Made by a program: the position numbers and the translations under genes. A stretch of DNA of 64,000 nucleotides, from the NCBI GenBank assembly GCA_964468185.1, contig CAYXTR010000021.1:25486-89485 (forward strand), given 5' to 3'. Below the pieces are notes generated by a model. The model searched no databases. It saw nothing but the letters and a program-made list of their open reading frames with translations, and was not told the DNA's origin. This document shows, piece after piece, positions 8,784-18,626 of this stretch. The stretch is from JANQFV01 sp964468185 (lineage in GTDB: Bacteria > Planctomycetota > Phycisphaerae > UBA1845 > Fen-1342). Every line of letters begins with the position of its first letter. Within the stretch, counting starts at the first letter, position 1.

Positions 8784-11033
8784 ATGGCAAAGGCGACGAC
8801 GGCACAGCGACGGCTCCGGTCTCTCGGCAACAATCACAAGTGGTTTGTCGGCGGCGGCCGCCGGATCCTGTGGGCACCCGAGTTTCCAGTCTTTCTGGAG
8901 CACCCCGGCTTCTGGGACCCCGGCACTTACCTCGAAATCAAGCTCGGCAGTCTCTTCACCTACACCCTACTCGAGAATGGCCATGAACTGCCTTGGCAGG
9001 CCAAAGGACGCCACTGGCAACCTGACGCGCTAACCAGCGAATTCAGTGCTGAGCGCCTCGACGCCACCGAAATCAAAACGCTCACGCTCGACGACGCCTT
9101 CAATAGCGAACTTACGCTCCGCAATCGCACTAACAAGACCCGCACCATCGACGTCATCCTTTGGGGTCGTGTCGATGCCACCGACACCGGCGACATCCAG
9201 TGTGGCCCCGTCTCCGCCAGCCGCCGGCGTATCCGCGGCAACTATCTCTGGTCCGAACCGAAAACCGCCAAACGCCACGACCTCCGCCTCGAATGGACAC
9301 TCAGCGCCGGCCGCAAGGACGACTGCACCTCGTACGCCGTCCAAAACTCCGAACTCACCGGCGAGATCCCCGACTGGCGCGTCTCGCCCTTCTACGAACT
9401 CTTTGATAACGGCCTGCCCAACAGCACCCACTGGCAAGGCGGCATCGAGCACCGTCCCGATTCCGACCCACATCGCAAGTGGGTCTTCATTGCCCTGCAC
9501 CGCCGTATCCGGCTGGCCCCGCGCGGTTCCACAACACTGAACGCCGCTTGCCGCGTCTCCGCCCCCAAGGCCACTCCCAAGACAAAGCCGGCCGTCGGCG
9601 ACTGGGAAGGGTTCTTCGCCGACGCACCCCAGTTCCGCTGTGCCGACCCCTACTTCGAGCGCTACTTCGACTACCGGCTCTACGGCCTCCGCCTCAACGC
9701 CATCGACTACGGCCGTCCGCCGCTGCGACTGCCCTGCGTATTCGAGGGCATCAACCCCGGCTGGTTCCGCCACCAGATCTCATACAGCTCGCAGATCCTG
9801 GCCAAGGACTGTCGCTGGCTGCGTGATCCCGCGCTCGCCCGCGGCAGCATCCTGAACTTCATCGAAGCACAGGACGAATCCGGCTTCATCCATGGTGCGC
9901 TGCTTTCCGAACAGGCGGAGCGCTCCTGGCACGCCGGCCTCATGTATCACAGCGACTGGGGCGGCGCTGTGCTCGACGTGTATAACCTCCACCCCGATCG
10001 CGGCTTCCTGAAGACCTGCTACGCTGCCCTCAGCCGCCATGCCGAGTGGTTCGACCGCGAACGCGACACCGATGGCACCGGTCTGTACGACATCTGCAAC
10101 CAGGCCGAGACGGGCCAGGAATACATGAGTCGCTACCTGTTCGTTGACCCCCGCGCCGACGAATGGGGCCCCTTCCGGCTCAAGGGCGTCGACGCAACCG
10201 TCTACGTCTACAAGTTGCAGAGCGCCCTGTCCTGGATGGCTACCGAACTGCGTAAGCCTGCAGACGCCCGCAATTGGAAGCTGCGCGCCCAAAAGACTGC
10301 CGACGCCGTTCTGACCAAGATGTGGGATCCCCGCCGCCGCAAGTTCTGCGATGTTGATCCCCGCACCGGCAAGCGCTCGCCCGTTCGCGCCGCAACCGAC
10401 TTCTACCCCTTCTTCACCGACCTCGCCACCGAGCAGCACCTCCCCGCACTCTACGAGCATCTGTTCGATCCGAAGGCGTTCTGGACCGAATGGCCGGTGC
10501 CCGCGACGGCGCTGGACGACAAACATGCCGACGCCTACGGTCGCTGGATTGGCAAACGCATGTGCTGCCCCTGGAACGGCCGTACCTGGCTGATGACCAA
10601 CTCACATATCGCCGAAGCACTGGCCAACGCCGCGCTCACCCTCGACGCAAAACTGGAACCCTACGCCGTCACATTCCTGACCCGCTTCATCCAGATGATG
10701 TTCGTCGATCGCGACCTCGACCGGCCCACGAGCTACGAGTACTACAATCCGATCACGGGTCAGGCCCCCTTCTTCCGCGCCACCGACGACTACATGCACA
10801 GCTACGTTATCGATCTGATCATCCGCTACGTGGTGGGTTTGCAGCCCCAACTCGACGGATCGCTAATCATCGAGCCGCTCCAGTTCGGACTGGAACACTT
10901 CTCACTGGACAACTGCTTCCTACGCGGCGAGCCGGTGAGCGTGAAGTGGGACGGGAAGCGACTGTCCGCCCGGGTCGGTACCCGCCGACAGCAAACCACC
11001 GGCTGGGGCCGGCTGGCATTCGAGCACCAGTAG
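8784..11033 (+). CDS. (alpha/alpha)6 glycoside hydrolase, MGH1/GH63-like
   Basis: This 749-residue protein has a beta-rich N-terminal part (to about residue 270) and then a helical-barrel glycosidase region with many aromatic and acidic motifs, for example DYGRPPLRLPCVFEGI, QDESGFIHGA and YEYYNPITG. The pattern matches mannosylglycerate hydrolase/trehalase-like clans (GH63 and relatives). I cannot assign the sugar substrate or name the catalytic acids with certainty. There is no obvious signal peptide, so a cytoplasmic role is likely. The ATG at 8784 with GAGGT six bases upstream was preferred over an upstream TTG. It follows the sigma-factor gene by 168 bp and converges on the phosphatase gene. 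Confidence 0.8.
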   Translation: MAKATTAQRRLRSLGNNHKWFVGGGRRILWAPEFPVFLEHPGFWDPGTYLEIKLGSLFTYTLLENGHELPWQAKGRHWQPDALTSEFSAERLDATEIKTLTLDDAFNSELTLRNRTNKTRTIDVILWGRVDATDTGDIQCGPVSASRRRIRGNYLWSEPKTAKRHDLRLEWTLSAGRKDDCTSYAVQNSELTGEIPDWRVSPFYELFDNGLPNSTHWQGGIEHRPDSDPHRKWVFIALHRRIRLAPRGSTTLNAACRVSAPKATPKTKPAVGDWEGFFADAPQFRCADPYFERYFDYRLYGLRLNAIDYGRPPLRLPCVFEGINPGWFRHQISYSSQILAKDCRWLRDPALARGSILNFIEAQDESGFIHGALLSEQAERSWHAGLMYHSDWGGAVLDVYNLHPDRGFLKTCYAALSRHAEWFDRERDTDGTGLYDICNQAETGQEYMSRYLFVDPRADEWGPFRLKGVDATVYVYKLQSALSWMATELRKPADARNWKLRAQKTADAVLTKMWDPRRRKFCDVDPRTGKRSPVRAATDFYPFFTDLATEQHLPALYEHLFDPKAFWTEWPVPATALDDKHADAYGRWIGKRMCCPWNGRTWLMTNSHIAEALANAALTLDAKLEPYAVTFLTRFIQMMFVDRDLDRPTSYEYYNPITGQAPFFRATDDYMHSYVIDLIIRYVVGLQPQLDGSLIIEPLQFGLEHFSLDNCFLRGEPVSVKWDGKRLSARVGTRRQQTTGWGRLAFEHQ

Positions 11034-11190
11034 AAACTCTCTTGAAACGTATCCTGGACCGTTCTCTGGTCAGTCGTACAAAACCTGCGGATACGCCTCA
11101 CCTGGAGCCGTGCGTTCGGCCGCGTCAGCCAGCACACGGGTCAACCACGAGGTGACTCTGTCCTGCCCGGTTTGCTGATTCCAGTTTCGG

Positions 11191-11781
11191 TCATTCGCCG
11201 CGTGTAACTGGCTGCGTCGTGGCGACCGCATCATTCGACGCAGCCTCCGCCTGCAGCGCGGCCCGCAGATTCTCATGCTTCGGCAGGTTATCGAAGTCAA
11301 ACCGCAGCATCTCTTCGAGCACCTGTTCGTAGCTCCACCCCTGCGCGTGAATGCGGTACATGCCAACCGCCAAACCCGTGCGATTCACACCCGCCGCACA
11401 GTGCACCAGCGTCGGCGGCGCATCCTCTGCGAGGACCAGTTCGCGAAGCTGATCACGCTTGCCCGGTTCGCTCGCTCCATCACCGCCCAGCGGAATGTTG
11501 TGCCATTCGATGCCTAGCCGTTCCGCAGCCTGTCGCTCGGCGATACTTTCGGGCACAGCCGGGTTCAGCAATGAGATCACACGTTGTATCCCGTACTCCT
11601 CCTGCAACCGCTCCAAATGGGCCGGCGTCACCTCGCCGCTGCGGTAGAGCTCACCCTCAACCACCGGCGCAAATCGCTTCGGCAGCCGCGTCACCTGCCA
11701 CCAGACACCAGCCCCGGCAACGGCAACCAGGACCACAACCCCGACTGCAACCGAGAGCTTCTTCGTTACTGCTCGCGACAT
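11191..11781 (-). CDS. Membrane-anchored dual-specificity/tyrosine phosphatase-like protein
   Basis: This 196-residue protein has an N-terminal hydrophobic anchor (about residues 8-28) and a cysteine-phosphatase domain. The P-loop HCAAGVNRTG gives C128-x5-R134, the signature of the protein tyrosine/dual-specificity phosphatase superfamily; the upstream LYRSGE motif is also typical. The fold fits periplasmic or membrane-attached phosphatases acting on phosphoprotein or phospholipid; the substrate is unknown. The chosen ATG places the anchor at the N-terminus, whereas the frame extends upstream through unlikely sequence. It converges with the glycosidase gene and is divergent from the next gene. 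Confidence 0.85.
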   Translation of the reverse strand: MSRAVTKKLSVAVGVVVLVAVAGAGVWWQVTRLPKRFAPVVEGELYRSGEVTPAHLERLQEEYGIQRVISLLNPAVPESIAERQAAERLGIEWHNIPLGGDGASEPGKRDQLRELVLAEDAPPTLVHCAAGVNRTGLAVGMYRIHAQGWSYEQVLEEMLRFDFDNLPKHENLRAALQAEAASNDAVATTQPVTRGE

Positions 11782-11914
11782 AATCTCGCTTGCTCCACTC
11801 GCCTTGCGCGGAGTATAGGACGTGCACGCAGACATTTCACGCACCGCCGTTTGCACCGCCCGCCCCCCTACCGCTACGATTCGGCGGTTCCCCTTCCGTC
11901 CGGACGTGGAGATC

Positions 11915-12970
11915 ATGATGGACGTCGACAAGACCGATTTGTTCGCAACGGCCCGCGACGCCGAGCTCCAACCGTATCCCCTCCAGGGGGCCAGCGGGGG
12001 CCTGCTCGTGACCGTCCACGGCGGGCGCATACTGGGCATCTTCCTTAGCGGCGTCGAACAGAATCTCCTGTGGACCAATCCCAACGTACTGACCGACGCC
12101 AGCATCGCGCGGTCTGCCATTCAGCAGGGCGAATGGAACCTCGGTGGCGACCGCTGCTGGCTCGCACCGGAACTGGAGTTGCACTTCCGCAACCCGAAGA
12201 AGCCCTCACACAAAGACTACGCCGTCCCCATGCCGATCGACCCCGGCCGTTACGCTCTCCGACACGAGGCGCCCCACGGCCTTATCCTCGACAACGGCGG
12301 CGAAGTGGAGAATCTCGGATCACACGAGAAGTTCACTTTTGAAACGACGCGCGCCATCAATCTCTGCAATCCCCCAACCAGCACCGACGGCCTCGCCTAT
12401 GTCGGCTACGAGCTGTCGTCCGAACTCATCGTACGATCCGCCGACCGCCCACAAGCCTGCTATGGCCTGTGGCAGCTCATGCAGATTCCCCCAGGCGGCA
12501 CCATCATCATCCCGACGCGCAGCATGCAACCGGATTGCGTGGACTACTTTCGCACCGCCGTCACCGAGCATTGCCAGGCGAAACCTGACCACATCAGCTT
12601 CCCCGTCACGGGCACCGCCCAGCACAAGCTCGGCCTGCGCCCCGCCGACGCCCGCGGCCTCATGGGCTACTACCGCCCACTGACCGACGGCCGCGCCACA
12701 TTGATCATCCGCCAGGCCAGCATCTTCCCCGGCGCCACTTACGCCGACTTTCCCGCCCACCAGCCCGATCGCCGCGACATCGCCCTCCAGTTCTACAACG
12801 ACGGCGGCGACATCGGCGGCTTCGGCGAAATGGAGTACCACGCACCCGCCGCCGTCGCCGACAACTTCTTCCGCACCCGCGACGTCAGTCGCACGTGGTG
12901 CTTCGCCGGACCCGCGCCGCGCGTTCAGGAGACCCTTCGCACACTGCTCGACCTCGACGCCCAGGTATGA
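11915..12970 (+). CDS. Conserved hypothetical protein, possibly mutarotase-like
   Basis: This 351-residue protein has no signal peptide or membrane segment. It is rich in beta-strand-forming sequence with motifs such as GGRILGIF and LLWTNP near the N-terminus, which recall aldose-1-epimerase-type beta-sandwich proteins acting on sugars; this is resemblance only and I do not assign a family. Start: the first of two adjacent ATGs, with GGAG six bases upstream; the open frame before it looks non-coding. It is divergent from the phosphatase and 33 bp upstream of the TauE-type exporter, so those two may be co-transcribed. Confidence 0.7.
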   Translation: MMDVDKTDLFATARDAELQPYPLQGASGGLLVTVHGGRILGIFLSGVEQNLLWTNPNVLTDASIARSAIQQGEWNLGGDRCWLAPELELHFRNPKKPSHKDYAVPMPIDPGRYALRHEAPHGLILDNGGEVENLGSHEKFTFETTRAINLCNPPTSTDGLAYVGYELSSELIVRSADRPQACYGLWQLMQIPPGGTIIIPTRSMQPDCVDYFRTAVTEHCQAKPDHISFPVTGTAQHKLGLRPADARGLMGYYRPLTDGRATLIIRQASIFPGATYADFPAHQPDRRDIALQFYNDGGDIGGFGEMEYHAPAAVADNFFRTRDVSRTWCFAGPAPRVQETLRTLLDLDAQV

Positions 12971-13003
12971 TAGCCGTGCAGCTCTTGCAGGAGCGCTGAT
13001 CCC

Positions 13004-13846
13004 GTGACGCCCGAAACCTTCACGCTCACTCAGGACCTGATCCTCCTCGGCGTCGGCCTCTTCGCCGGCCTCATCGGCGGCCTGTTGGGTGTGGGTGGCG
13101 GTATCATCATGATTCCCGCCATGGTCATCTTCCTCGGCAACGCCTACGGCCAGGACTCCTTCCATATCTACAAACTCGCAGCGATCAGCACCTCCTTCGT
13201 CCTCTCCTTCCCCGCGACCTACCGCCATGCCAAGGCCAAGGCCCCCATCTATCGCATGCTGCCCGGCATTCTGCCGCTCGCCGGCGTCGGCGTGATCGTG
13301 GGCGTAATCGTGGCCAGCACGTTTGTCGGCCAGTACACCGTCTGGCTCAAACGCATCTTCGGCGCCTTCCTCGAACTCGCCGTCATCAGCAACTTCTACC
13401 AGGAATACCACGCGCTCCGCGGCCGCCAGCACATCACCAAAAGCTCACCCATGCCACACCGTCGGCTCTTCATCGGCAGCCTGGTCGGCCTGCCCGCCGG
13501 ATTCTGCGCCGGTCTGCTCGGCATCGGCGGCGGCGTATGGGCCGTGCCCATGCAGCGGCAGGTCCTCGGCATCCGCATTCGCAACGCGATCGCCAATTCC
13601 GCGTTCATGGTCATGGCTGTCGCCGTCGTCACCTCCGTCAGTCTGACCGTCAGCATCACCCACCTGCCCGACTACCCCCAAGTCACGCCCTGGAGCGGCT
13701 TTCGCATCGCCTTGTGGCTCGCACCCGGTGCGCTGCTGGGCGGCTGGCTCGGCGCCGGCCTGACCCACAAGCTGCCCGTCCGCGGTTTGCGCTACGGTTT
13801 CCAGGTCCTGCTGATCATTACCGGACTGCGCCTCATGCTCGGCTAG
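13004..13846 (+). CDS. TauE/SafE-family anion exporter
   Basis: This 280-residue membrane protein has about eight hydrophobic segments and the paired glycine-rich motifs of the TauE/SafE (DUF81) family: GLIGGLLGVGGGIIMIPAM near the N-terminus and GFCAGLLGIGGGVWAVPMQ in the second half. Characterised members export sulfite, sulfoacetate or other organosulfur anions. The start is a GTG with AGGAG eleven bases upstream. It lies 33 bp after the preceding hypothetical gene. No sulfonate metabolism genes are nearby, so the substrate is open. Confidence 0.9.
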   Translation: MTPETFTLTQDLILLGVGLFAGLIGGLLGVGGGIIMIPAMVIFLGNAYGQDSFHIYKLAAISTSFVLSFPATYRHAKAKAPIYRMLPGILPLAGVGVIVGVIVASTFVGQYTVWLKRIFGAFLELAVISNFYQEYHALRGRQHITKSSPMPHRRLFIGSLVGLPAGFCAGLLGIGGGVWAVPMQRQVLGIRIRNAIANSAFMVMAVAVVTSVSLTVSITHLPDYPQVTPWSGFRIALWLAPGALLGGWLGAGLTHKLPVRGLRYGFQVLLIITGLRLMLG

Positions 13847-13899
13847 GGTCTGCCGCCCCCCGTCGACCGTAAACCACGCGCTTTTCCGGACTTCCGCGC

Positions 13900-13929
13900 T
13901 TGCACGTCGCGTCAACCCTCGGTTATATT
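13900..13929 (+). promoter_or_regulatory. Candidate promoter for rpsA
   Basis: TTGCAC (13900-13905), an 18-bp spacer and TATATT (13924-13929, five of six matches to TATAAT) lie about 140 bases before the S1 start codon. The -10 is good and the -35 moderate. Confidence 0.45.
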
Positions 13930-14069
13930 GCGCAGCTCGCTTCTTAAGCGGCGCCGGATGGACCGGCGCGAGAAGCACAAACGCCCTGATCTGTACCCCC
14001 CACTTACAGTCTGGCCGCGGGCACGCGGGAGGGCGCTGCGTTCGACGCTGCGCGGCCACGGAAGCCTTC

Positions 14070-15848
14070 ATGAACAACCGAGAATTGCTCAAGGAAATCA
14101 AGGTCAGCGACGAAGACATCCATGCCGAATTCCGCGAGGCTTTCGGCGATGCCCCCGAAGAAGAACTGCTCGAAACCGCCATTGACACCAACCGCGGCGT
14201 CGGGCTCGACTTCGACTCCATCCTCAAAGCCAAGATCGTCGGCATCAGCGGTAACGAAGCCGTGCTCGACATCGGCCTCAAGAGCGAGGGTATTGTCCCG
14301 CTCGACGAGTGGGATGACCCGTCGGAAGTACAGGTCGGTAACGAAGTCGACGTGCTCGTCGAGGATATTGACGAGACCGGGATGATCCTCGTCTCCAAAC
14401 GCCGCGCCGACCGCATCCTCAACTGGAAGCGCATCGTCGAGACCACCAATGAAGGCGACACCGTCAAGGGCCGCGTCCTCCGCAAGATCAAGGGCGGACT
14501 CCTGGTCGATATCGGCGTGCCGGTATTCCTCCCCGCCTCGCAGGTCGACATCCGTCGCCCGGCCGACGTCGGCGAGTACATCGGCAACGAAATCGAAGCC
14601 AAGATCCTCAAGATCGATACCGATCGCCGCAATATCGTCATCTCCCGCCGGAAGCTCATCGAGGAAGAACGCGCCAAGCAGAAGGCCCAACTGCTCGAGG
14701 AAATCGCCATCGATCAGCTACGCACCGGCGTGGTCAAGAACATCGCCGACTTCGGCGCCTTCGTCGACCTCGGCGGCATCGACGGTCTGCTGCACATTAC
14801 CGACATGTCCTGGGACCGCATCGATCACCCCAGTCAGATGCTCAAGGTCGACCAGGATGTCGAGGTCAAGATCCTCTCCATCGACCGCGACCGCGAGAAG
14901 ATCGCCCTCGGCCTCAAGCAGAAGACCGAAAACCCGTGGGAAAAGGTCGCCGAACGCTACCCGGTCGGTTCCCGCGTCAAGGGCGAAGTCGTCAACATCA
15001 TGAACTACGGCGCCTTCGTGAAGCTCGAGCCCGGTATCGAGGGCCTGGTCCACATCTCCGAGATGAGCTGGACCCGCCGTATCAATCACCCTTCCGAGCT
15101 CGTCAACGTCAGCGACGAGGTCGAAGTCGTCGTGCTCGAGGTGGACAAGAACAAGCAGGAAATCTCCCTCGGCATGAAACAGACCGAGGTCAACCCCTGG
15201 ACCACCGTCGCCCAGAAATACCCCCAGGGCACCGTCATCGAAGGCACCGTCCGCAACCTCACCAACTACGGCGCCTTCGTCGAAATCGAGGAAGGCATCG
15301 ACGGCCTGCTCCACGTCTCCGACATGAGCTGGACCAAGAAGGTCAGCCACCCGTCCGAGGTCGTCAAGAAGGGCGACACCCTCCGCTGCGTCGTGCTCTC
15401 CGTCGATCAGGAAAAGATGCGCATCGGTCTCGGCCTCAAGCAAATGACCGAGGATCCGTGGCTGCGGGCAGTGCCCGAGCGTTATCAGCCCGGCATGGTC
15501 GTCCGCGGCAAGGTCACGAAGATCACCAACTTCGGCGTGTTCGTCGAGCTCGAGCCCGAGCTCGAAGGCCTGCTCCACGTCTCCGAGTTGGCGGATCACA
15601 AGGTCGAGAACCCACAGGACGAGGTCAACATCGGCGACGAGCTCGATGTCAAAATCCTCCGCGTCGATACCCTCGAACGCAAAATCGGCCTCTCCAAGAA
15701 ACGCGCCGAATGGGCCACCGACGACGAAACCCCCGGCGAAATGCCCGATGAAGCCACTCAGGATCGCAGGGAGCGCCGCGGCGGCCTCGGCGACGAATTC
15801 GGCGGCGGCGGCGGCTTCGGTGACCTGTTGAATCGCCCCGACCAGTAA
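14070..15848 (+). CDS. rpsA: 30S ribosomal protein S1
   Basis: This 592-residue protein has six S1 (OB-fold) RNA-binding repeats at roughly residues 48-115, 125-195, 212-282, 298-370, 386-456 and 474-545. Repeats three to six are most alike, each containing a NYGAF/NFGVF-type motif followed by GLLH and SEMSW/DMSW. S1 binds mRNA leaders and helps load them on the 30S subunit. The tail after residue 560 is acidic and ends in a glycine-rich stretch (GGGGGFG). Start is an ATG with GGAAG about nine bases upstream. It is a single-gene unit bounded by a candidate promoter and a strong hairpin. Confidence 0.96.
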   Translation: MNNRELLKEIKVSDEDIHAEFREAFGDAPEEELLETAIDTNRGVGLDFDSILKAKIVGISGNEAVLDIGLKSEGIVPLDEWDDPSEVQVGNEVDVLVEDIDETGMILVSKRRADRILNWKRIVETTNEGDTVKGRVLRKIKGGLLVDIGVPVFLPASQVDIRRPADVGEYIGNEIEAKILKIDTDRRNIVISRRKLIEEERAKQKAQLLEEIAIDQLRTGVVKNIADFGAFVDLGGIDGLLHITDMSWDRIDHPSQMLKVDQDVEVKILSIDRDREKIALGLKQKTENPWEKVAERYPVGSRVKGEVVNIMNYGAFVKLEPGIEGLVHISEMSWTRRINHPSELVNVSDEVEVVVLEVDKNKQEISLGMKQTEVNPWTTVAQKYPQGTVIEGTVRNLTNYGAFVEIEEGIDGLLHVSDMSWTKKVSHPSEVVKKGDTLRCVVLSVDQEKMRIGLGLKQMTEDPWLRAVPERYQPGMVVRGKVTKITNFGVFVELEPELEGLLHVSELADHKVENPQDEVNIGDELDVKILRVDTLERKIGLSKKRAEWATDDETPGEMPDEATQDRRERRGGLGDEFGGGGGFGDLLNRPDQ

Positions 15849-15894
15849 ACCATGCCGGGCGCGCAAGCGCACCGCTGAGTTGAATATCGCAACA

Positions 15895-15930
15895 AACGCC
15901 GCAGGGCCTCACACGAGTTCCTGCGGCGTT
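15895..15930. terminator. Hairpin terminator between rpsA and amrS
   Basis: A perfect 11-bp stem (AACGCCGCAGG at 15895-15905 with CCTGCGGCGTT at 15920-15930) closes a 14-base loop. It lies between two convergent genes and can serve both. Confidence 0.8.
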
Positions 15931-15957
15931 CTTCATGATCCCGCTACGTGCGTCGCA

Positions 15958-17040
15958 TCAACTCGCACGGGACCAGATCCCCGCGATCGGCGTGCCGCAA
16001 TCAGGGCAGCAATCACCGCGCATGCGGTTCTCGCCAATGAAGAACCCACTTCTCTCGATCAGCGTTGCCGAGCAATGTGGACACGTCGTGTTCTCCAGCT
16101 CACCGCACAGGCCCGGCGCGTTGCCAGGATACACGTGCCGGAGCCCTGCATTGCGCCCAATCTCACATGCGCGCATCAATTGTTCGGCGGACGTCCGTGC
16201 CGGCTCGGTGTGCTTGTACGTAGGGTGAAACGCCGTCACATGCCACGGGATGTCCACACCAACACCAGCAATGAAGTCTGCCATCTCGCGTAGCTCATCG
16301 TCAGAGTCGTTCATACCGGGGACGACGAGCGTGACAATCTCAGTCCAGAAGCCCATCTCGCTGGACCGCTGGATCGTGTCCGTCACATTGTCCAGAACGC
16401 CGCCCAGCCGGCGATAGGTCGCATCGCGAAACGCCTTCAGGTCAATATTCATCGCCTCCACGTACGGACGGATGAAGTCGAGCACTTCCGGCGTCGCATG
16501 TCCGTTCGATACGTACGTGCCCCGCAGCCCATGCGGCCGACCCAGCCGAAACACCTCGACCGCCCACTCCGACGTGATCAATGGCTCGTTGTACGTGCTG
16601 GTCAGGATCGCACAGTCGTGCTCGAGCGCCAGCCGCACCAGATTCTCCGGCTCGACAAACTGCGGCTCCGCAATCGCATCCTCGTCCCGCAGTGTCTGAC
16701 TTGTCAGCCAGTTCTGGCAGAACGAGCAATGAAAATCACACCCCAGCATCCCAAACGAAAGCGCCCGCGCCCCCGGCAGCACATGATAGAACGGCTTCTT
16801 CTCAATCGGATCGACGCCCAGCCCGGCCACATACCCCCGCGGCACCTGCAGCTCGCCGTCACGGTTGAAACGTACCCGACAGACTCCCTCCCGCCCCGGC
16901 TTCACCTTGCAGCGGTGCCCACAAGCCAGGCAGCGGACCACGCCATCCCCTTCGTCGCGCACCAAGGCCGGGTCAGCCACTCCCGTATGCTCACCCAGCA
17001 GCTTTTTCAGCGATATGACTCGCGGAGATTGAACTGTCAT
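15958..17040 (-). CDS. amrS: AmmeMemoRadiSam system radical SAM enzyme
   Basis: This 360-residue protein is a PflA-like radical SAM enzyme of the AmmeMemoRadiSam group. It has an N-terminal cysteine motif (CLACGHRC, residues 37-44), the iron-sulfur site C101-x3-C105-x2-C108 in GCDFHCSFCQN, and a C-terminal CxxC pair region (CPHC, CCPDC). The ATG at 17040 has GAGGAGG six bases upstream, deciding the start. The system is named for co-occurrence with AMMECR1 and MEMO1 homologues; neither is in this window, and its biochemical role is unsettled. It lies 108 bp downstream of ugd on the same strand. Confidence 0.92.
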   Translation of the reverse strand: MTVQSPRVISLKKLLGEHTGVADPALVRDEGDGVVRCLACGHRCKVKPGREGVCRVRFNRDGELQVPRGYVAGLGVDPIEKKPFYHVLPGARALSFGMLGCDFHCSFCQNWLTSQTLRDEDAIAEPQFVEPENLVRLALEHDCAILTSTYNEPLITSEWAVEVFRLGRPHGLRGTYVSNGHATPEVLDFIRPYVEAMNIDLKAFRDATYRRLGGVLDNVTDTIQRSSEMGFWTEIVTLVVPGMNDSDDELREMADFIAGVGVDIPWHVTAFHPTYKHTEPARTSAEQLMRACEIGRNAGLRHVYPGNAPGLCGELENTTCPHCSATLIERSGFFIGENRMRGDCCPDCGTPIAGIWSRAS

Positions 17041-17148
17041 GCCGGCCTCCTCGCGAAAGCACACCGTCCATCAGCGGCAAAGGCGACACCCCCCGGTGGG
17101 CAGCTGCGCCGGTCGAGCAGGCAACCGTTCGTGTGCTGTCCGGCATGC

Positions 17149-18483
17149 TTAACCGCATATATTCTCACCATCGCCGCCAACTGCCGGACGTCCGACGCTG
17201 TAATACTCAAATTTATAGCGTCGCATGGTCGCAAGGGCATACAAATTTCGTCCGTCAAAGATCAGCGGTTGCTTCAACGACGAACGGATCCGCTCGAAAT
17301 CGGGGCTCCGAAACTCCATCCATTCCGTCATGATGAGCAGCGCATCCGCACCCGGTAACGCCTCGTACGGGTCCGCGTGATACGCGATCCGATCACCAAA
17401 CACCTCGCGCGTCGTGCTCATCGCCTGCGGATCGTGCACGCCCACCGCAGCCCCCGCGACCAGCAGCGACTCAACAATCGTCAGCGCCGGCGCTTCGCGC
17501 ACGTCGTCCGTCTGCGGCTTGAACGCCAACCCCCACACCGCCAGCCGCTTGCCCGACAAGTCATCGCCCAGCCGCTTGCGTATGCATCCGGTCATGTTAT
17601 GGCGCTGGGCCATGTTCCGGCGATGGACCGACTCCAGCAATTGGCAGTCCGCACCCGCACTGCGACCGAAACTCGCCAGCGCCTGCACATCCTTCGGGAA
17701 ACAACTGCCACCATAGCCAAGGCCCGGATACAGAAAATGATGCCCGATGCGTGCATCCGAGCCCATCCCCCGCCGCACCTCGTTGACATCCACATTCAGC
17801 CGGGCACAAACGTCGGCAATCTCGTTGATGAAACTGATCCGCGTCGCAAGGTACGCGTTCGCCGCATACTTCGTAAGCTCCGAAGCCGTCCGGCTCATCC
17901 GCAGAATCGGCTTGTTGTTCCGGACGAACGGCTCATGCAGCTCCGCGATCACATCCCCCGCTTCCTGATCCTCGGCACCAATCACCACCCGATCCGGCCG
18001 CACAAAGTCGTTCAGCGCCGTCCCCTCCTTCAGAAACTCCGGATTGCTGACGACCGGACAGCGGTGACGAGTATGCTCCGCCAGCAACCGCTCAAGCCAT
18101 GCCCCCGTACCCGCCGGCACGGTGCTCTTGATCACCACGATCGTCGGGCCGGTGAGCGCCTGGGCCATTTCAATCGCAGCCGATTCAATCGACGACAGAT
18201 CCGCCGATCCATCTGCACGCGGCGGTGTGCCAACCGCCAGAAACACCACCCGCGCATGCGCGACGGCTTCCGCCGTCTCCGTGGTAAAGCGCAGCCGCCC
18301 GGCCTGCATGTTGCGCGCGACGAGTTCGTCCAACCCCGGCTCGAAAAACGGACATTTTCCGTCGTTCAAAAGCGAGATCTTCTGCGGATCCTTGTCGACC
18401 GCAACAACGTGATTCCCGCTATTGGCCAGGCAGGCCGCCGTCACCAACCCAACATACCCACTTCCGACTACGCAGATCTGCAT
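17149..18483 (-). CDS. ugd: UDP-glucose 6-dehydrogenase
   Basis: This enzyme oxidises UDP-glucose to UDP-glucuronate using two NAD+. The 444-residue product has the N-terminal Rossmann motif GSGYVGLVTA (7-16), the family lysine in SELTKYAANA (K205), and the catalytic cysteine in GLGYGGSCFPKD (C261). Start choice: GGAGGT lies nine bases before the ATG at 18483 but directly abuts an ATG three codons upstream, so the downstream ATG is preferred. It is transcribed divergently from the UDP-glucuronate decarboxylase-like gene across 143 bp, which fits a UDP-xylose pathway. Confidence 0.96.
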   Translation of the reverse strand: MQICVVGSGYVGLVTAACLANSGNHVVAVDKDPQKISLLNDGKCPFFEPGLDELVARNMQAGRLRFTTETAEAVAHARVVFLAVGTPPRADGSADLSSIESAAIEMAQALTGPTIVVIKSTVPAGTGAWLERLLAEHTRHRCPVVSNPEFLKEGTALNDFVRPDRVVIGAEDQEAGDVIAELHEPFVRNNKPILRMSRTASELTKYAANAYLATRISFINEIADVCARLNVDVNEVRRGMGSDARIGHHFLYPGLGYGGSCFPKDVQALASFGRSAGADCQLLESVHRRNMAQRHNMTGCIRKRLGDDLSGKRLAVWGLAFKPQTDDVREAPALTIVESLLVAGAAVGVHDPQAMSTTREVFGDRIAYHADPYEALPGADALLIMTEWMEFRSPDFERIRSSLKQPLIFDGRNLYALATMRRYKFEYYSVGRPAVGGDGENICG

Positions 18484-18626
18484 CGCGCTCATACCTCCGA
18501 CAAGTACCGAGTTCGCCCAGCAGACGCATGGGCAGCCGTCGTCAGCCGCGTATAATGGCCGCCTCTCGACCGCCAACTGCGTCCGGCGGTCCGGCCGTGC
18601 CTCACGCACCAGCCTGGAGCCAACGC

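Noticed and set aside
12320..13432. 370-codon minus-strand frame spanning two plus-strand genes
   Set aside because: It crosses the boundary between two genes supported on the other strand and is low-complexity.
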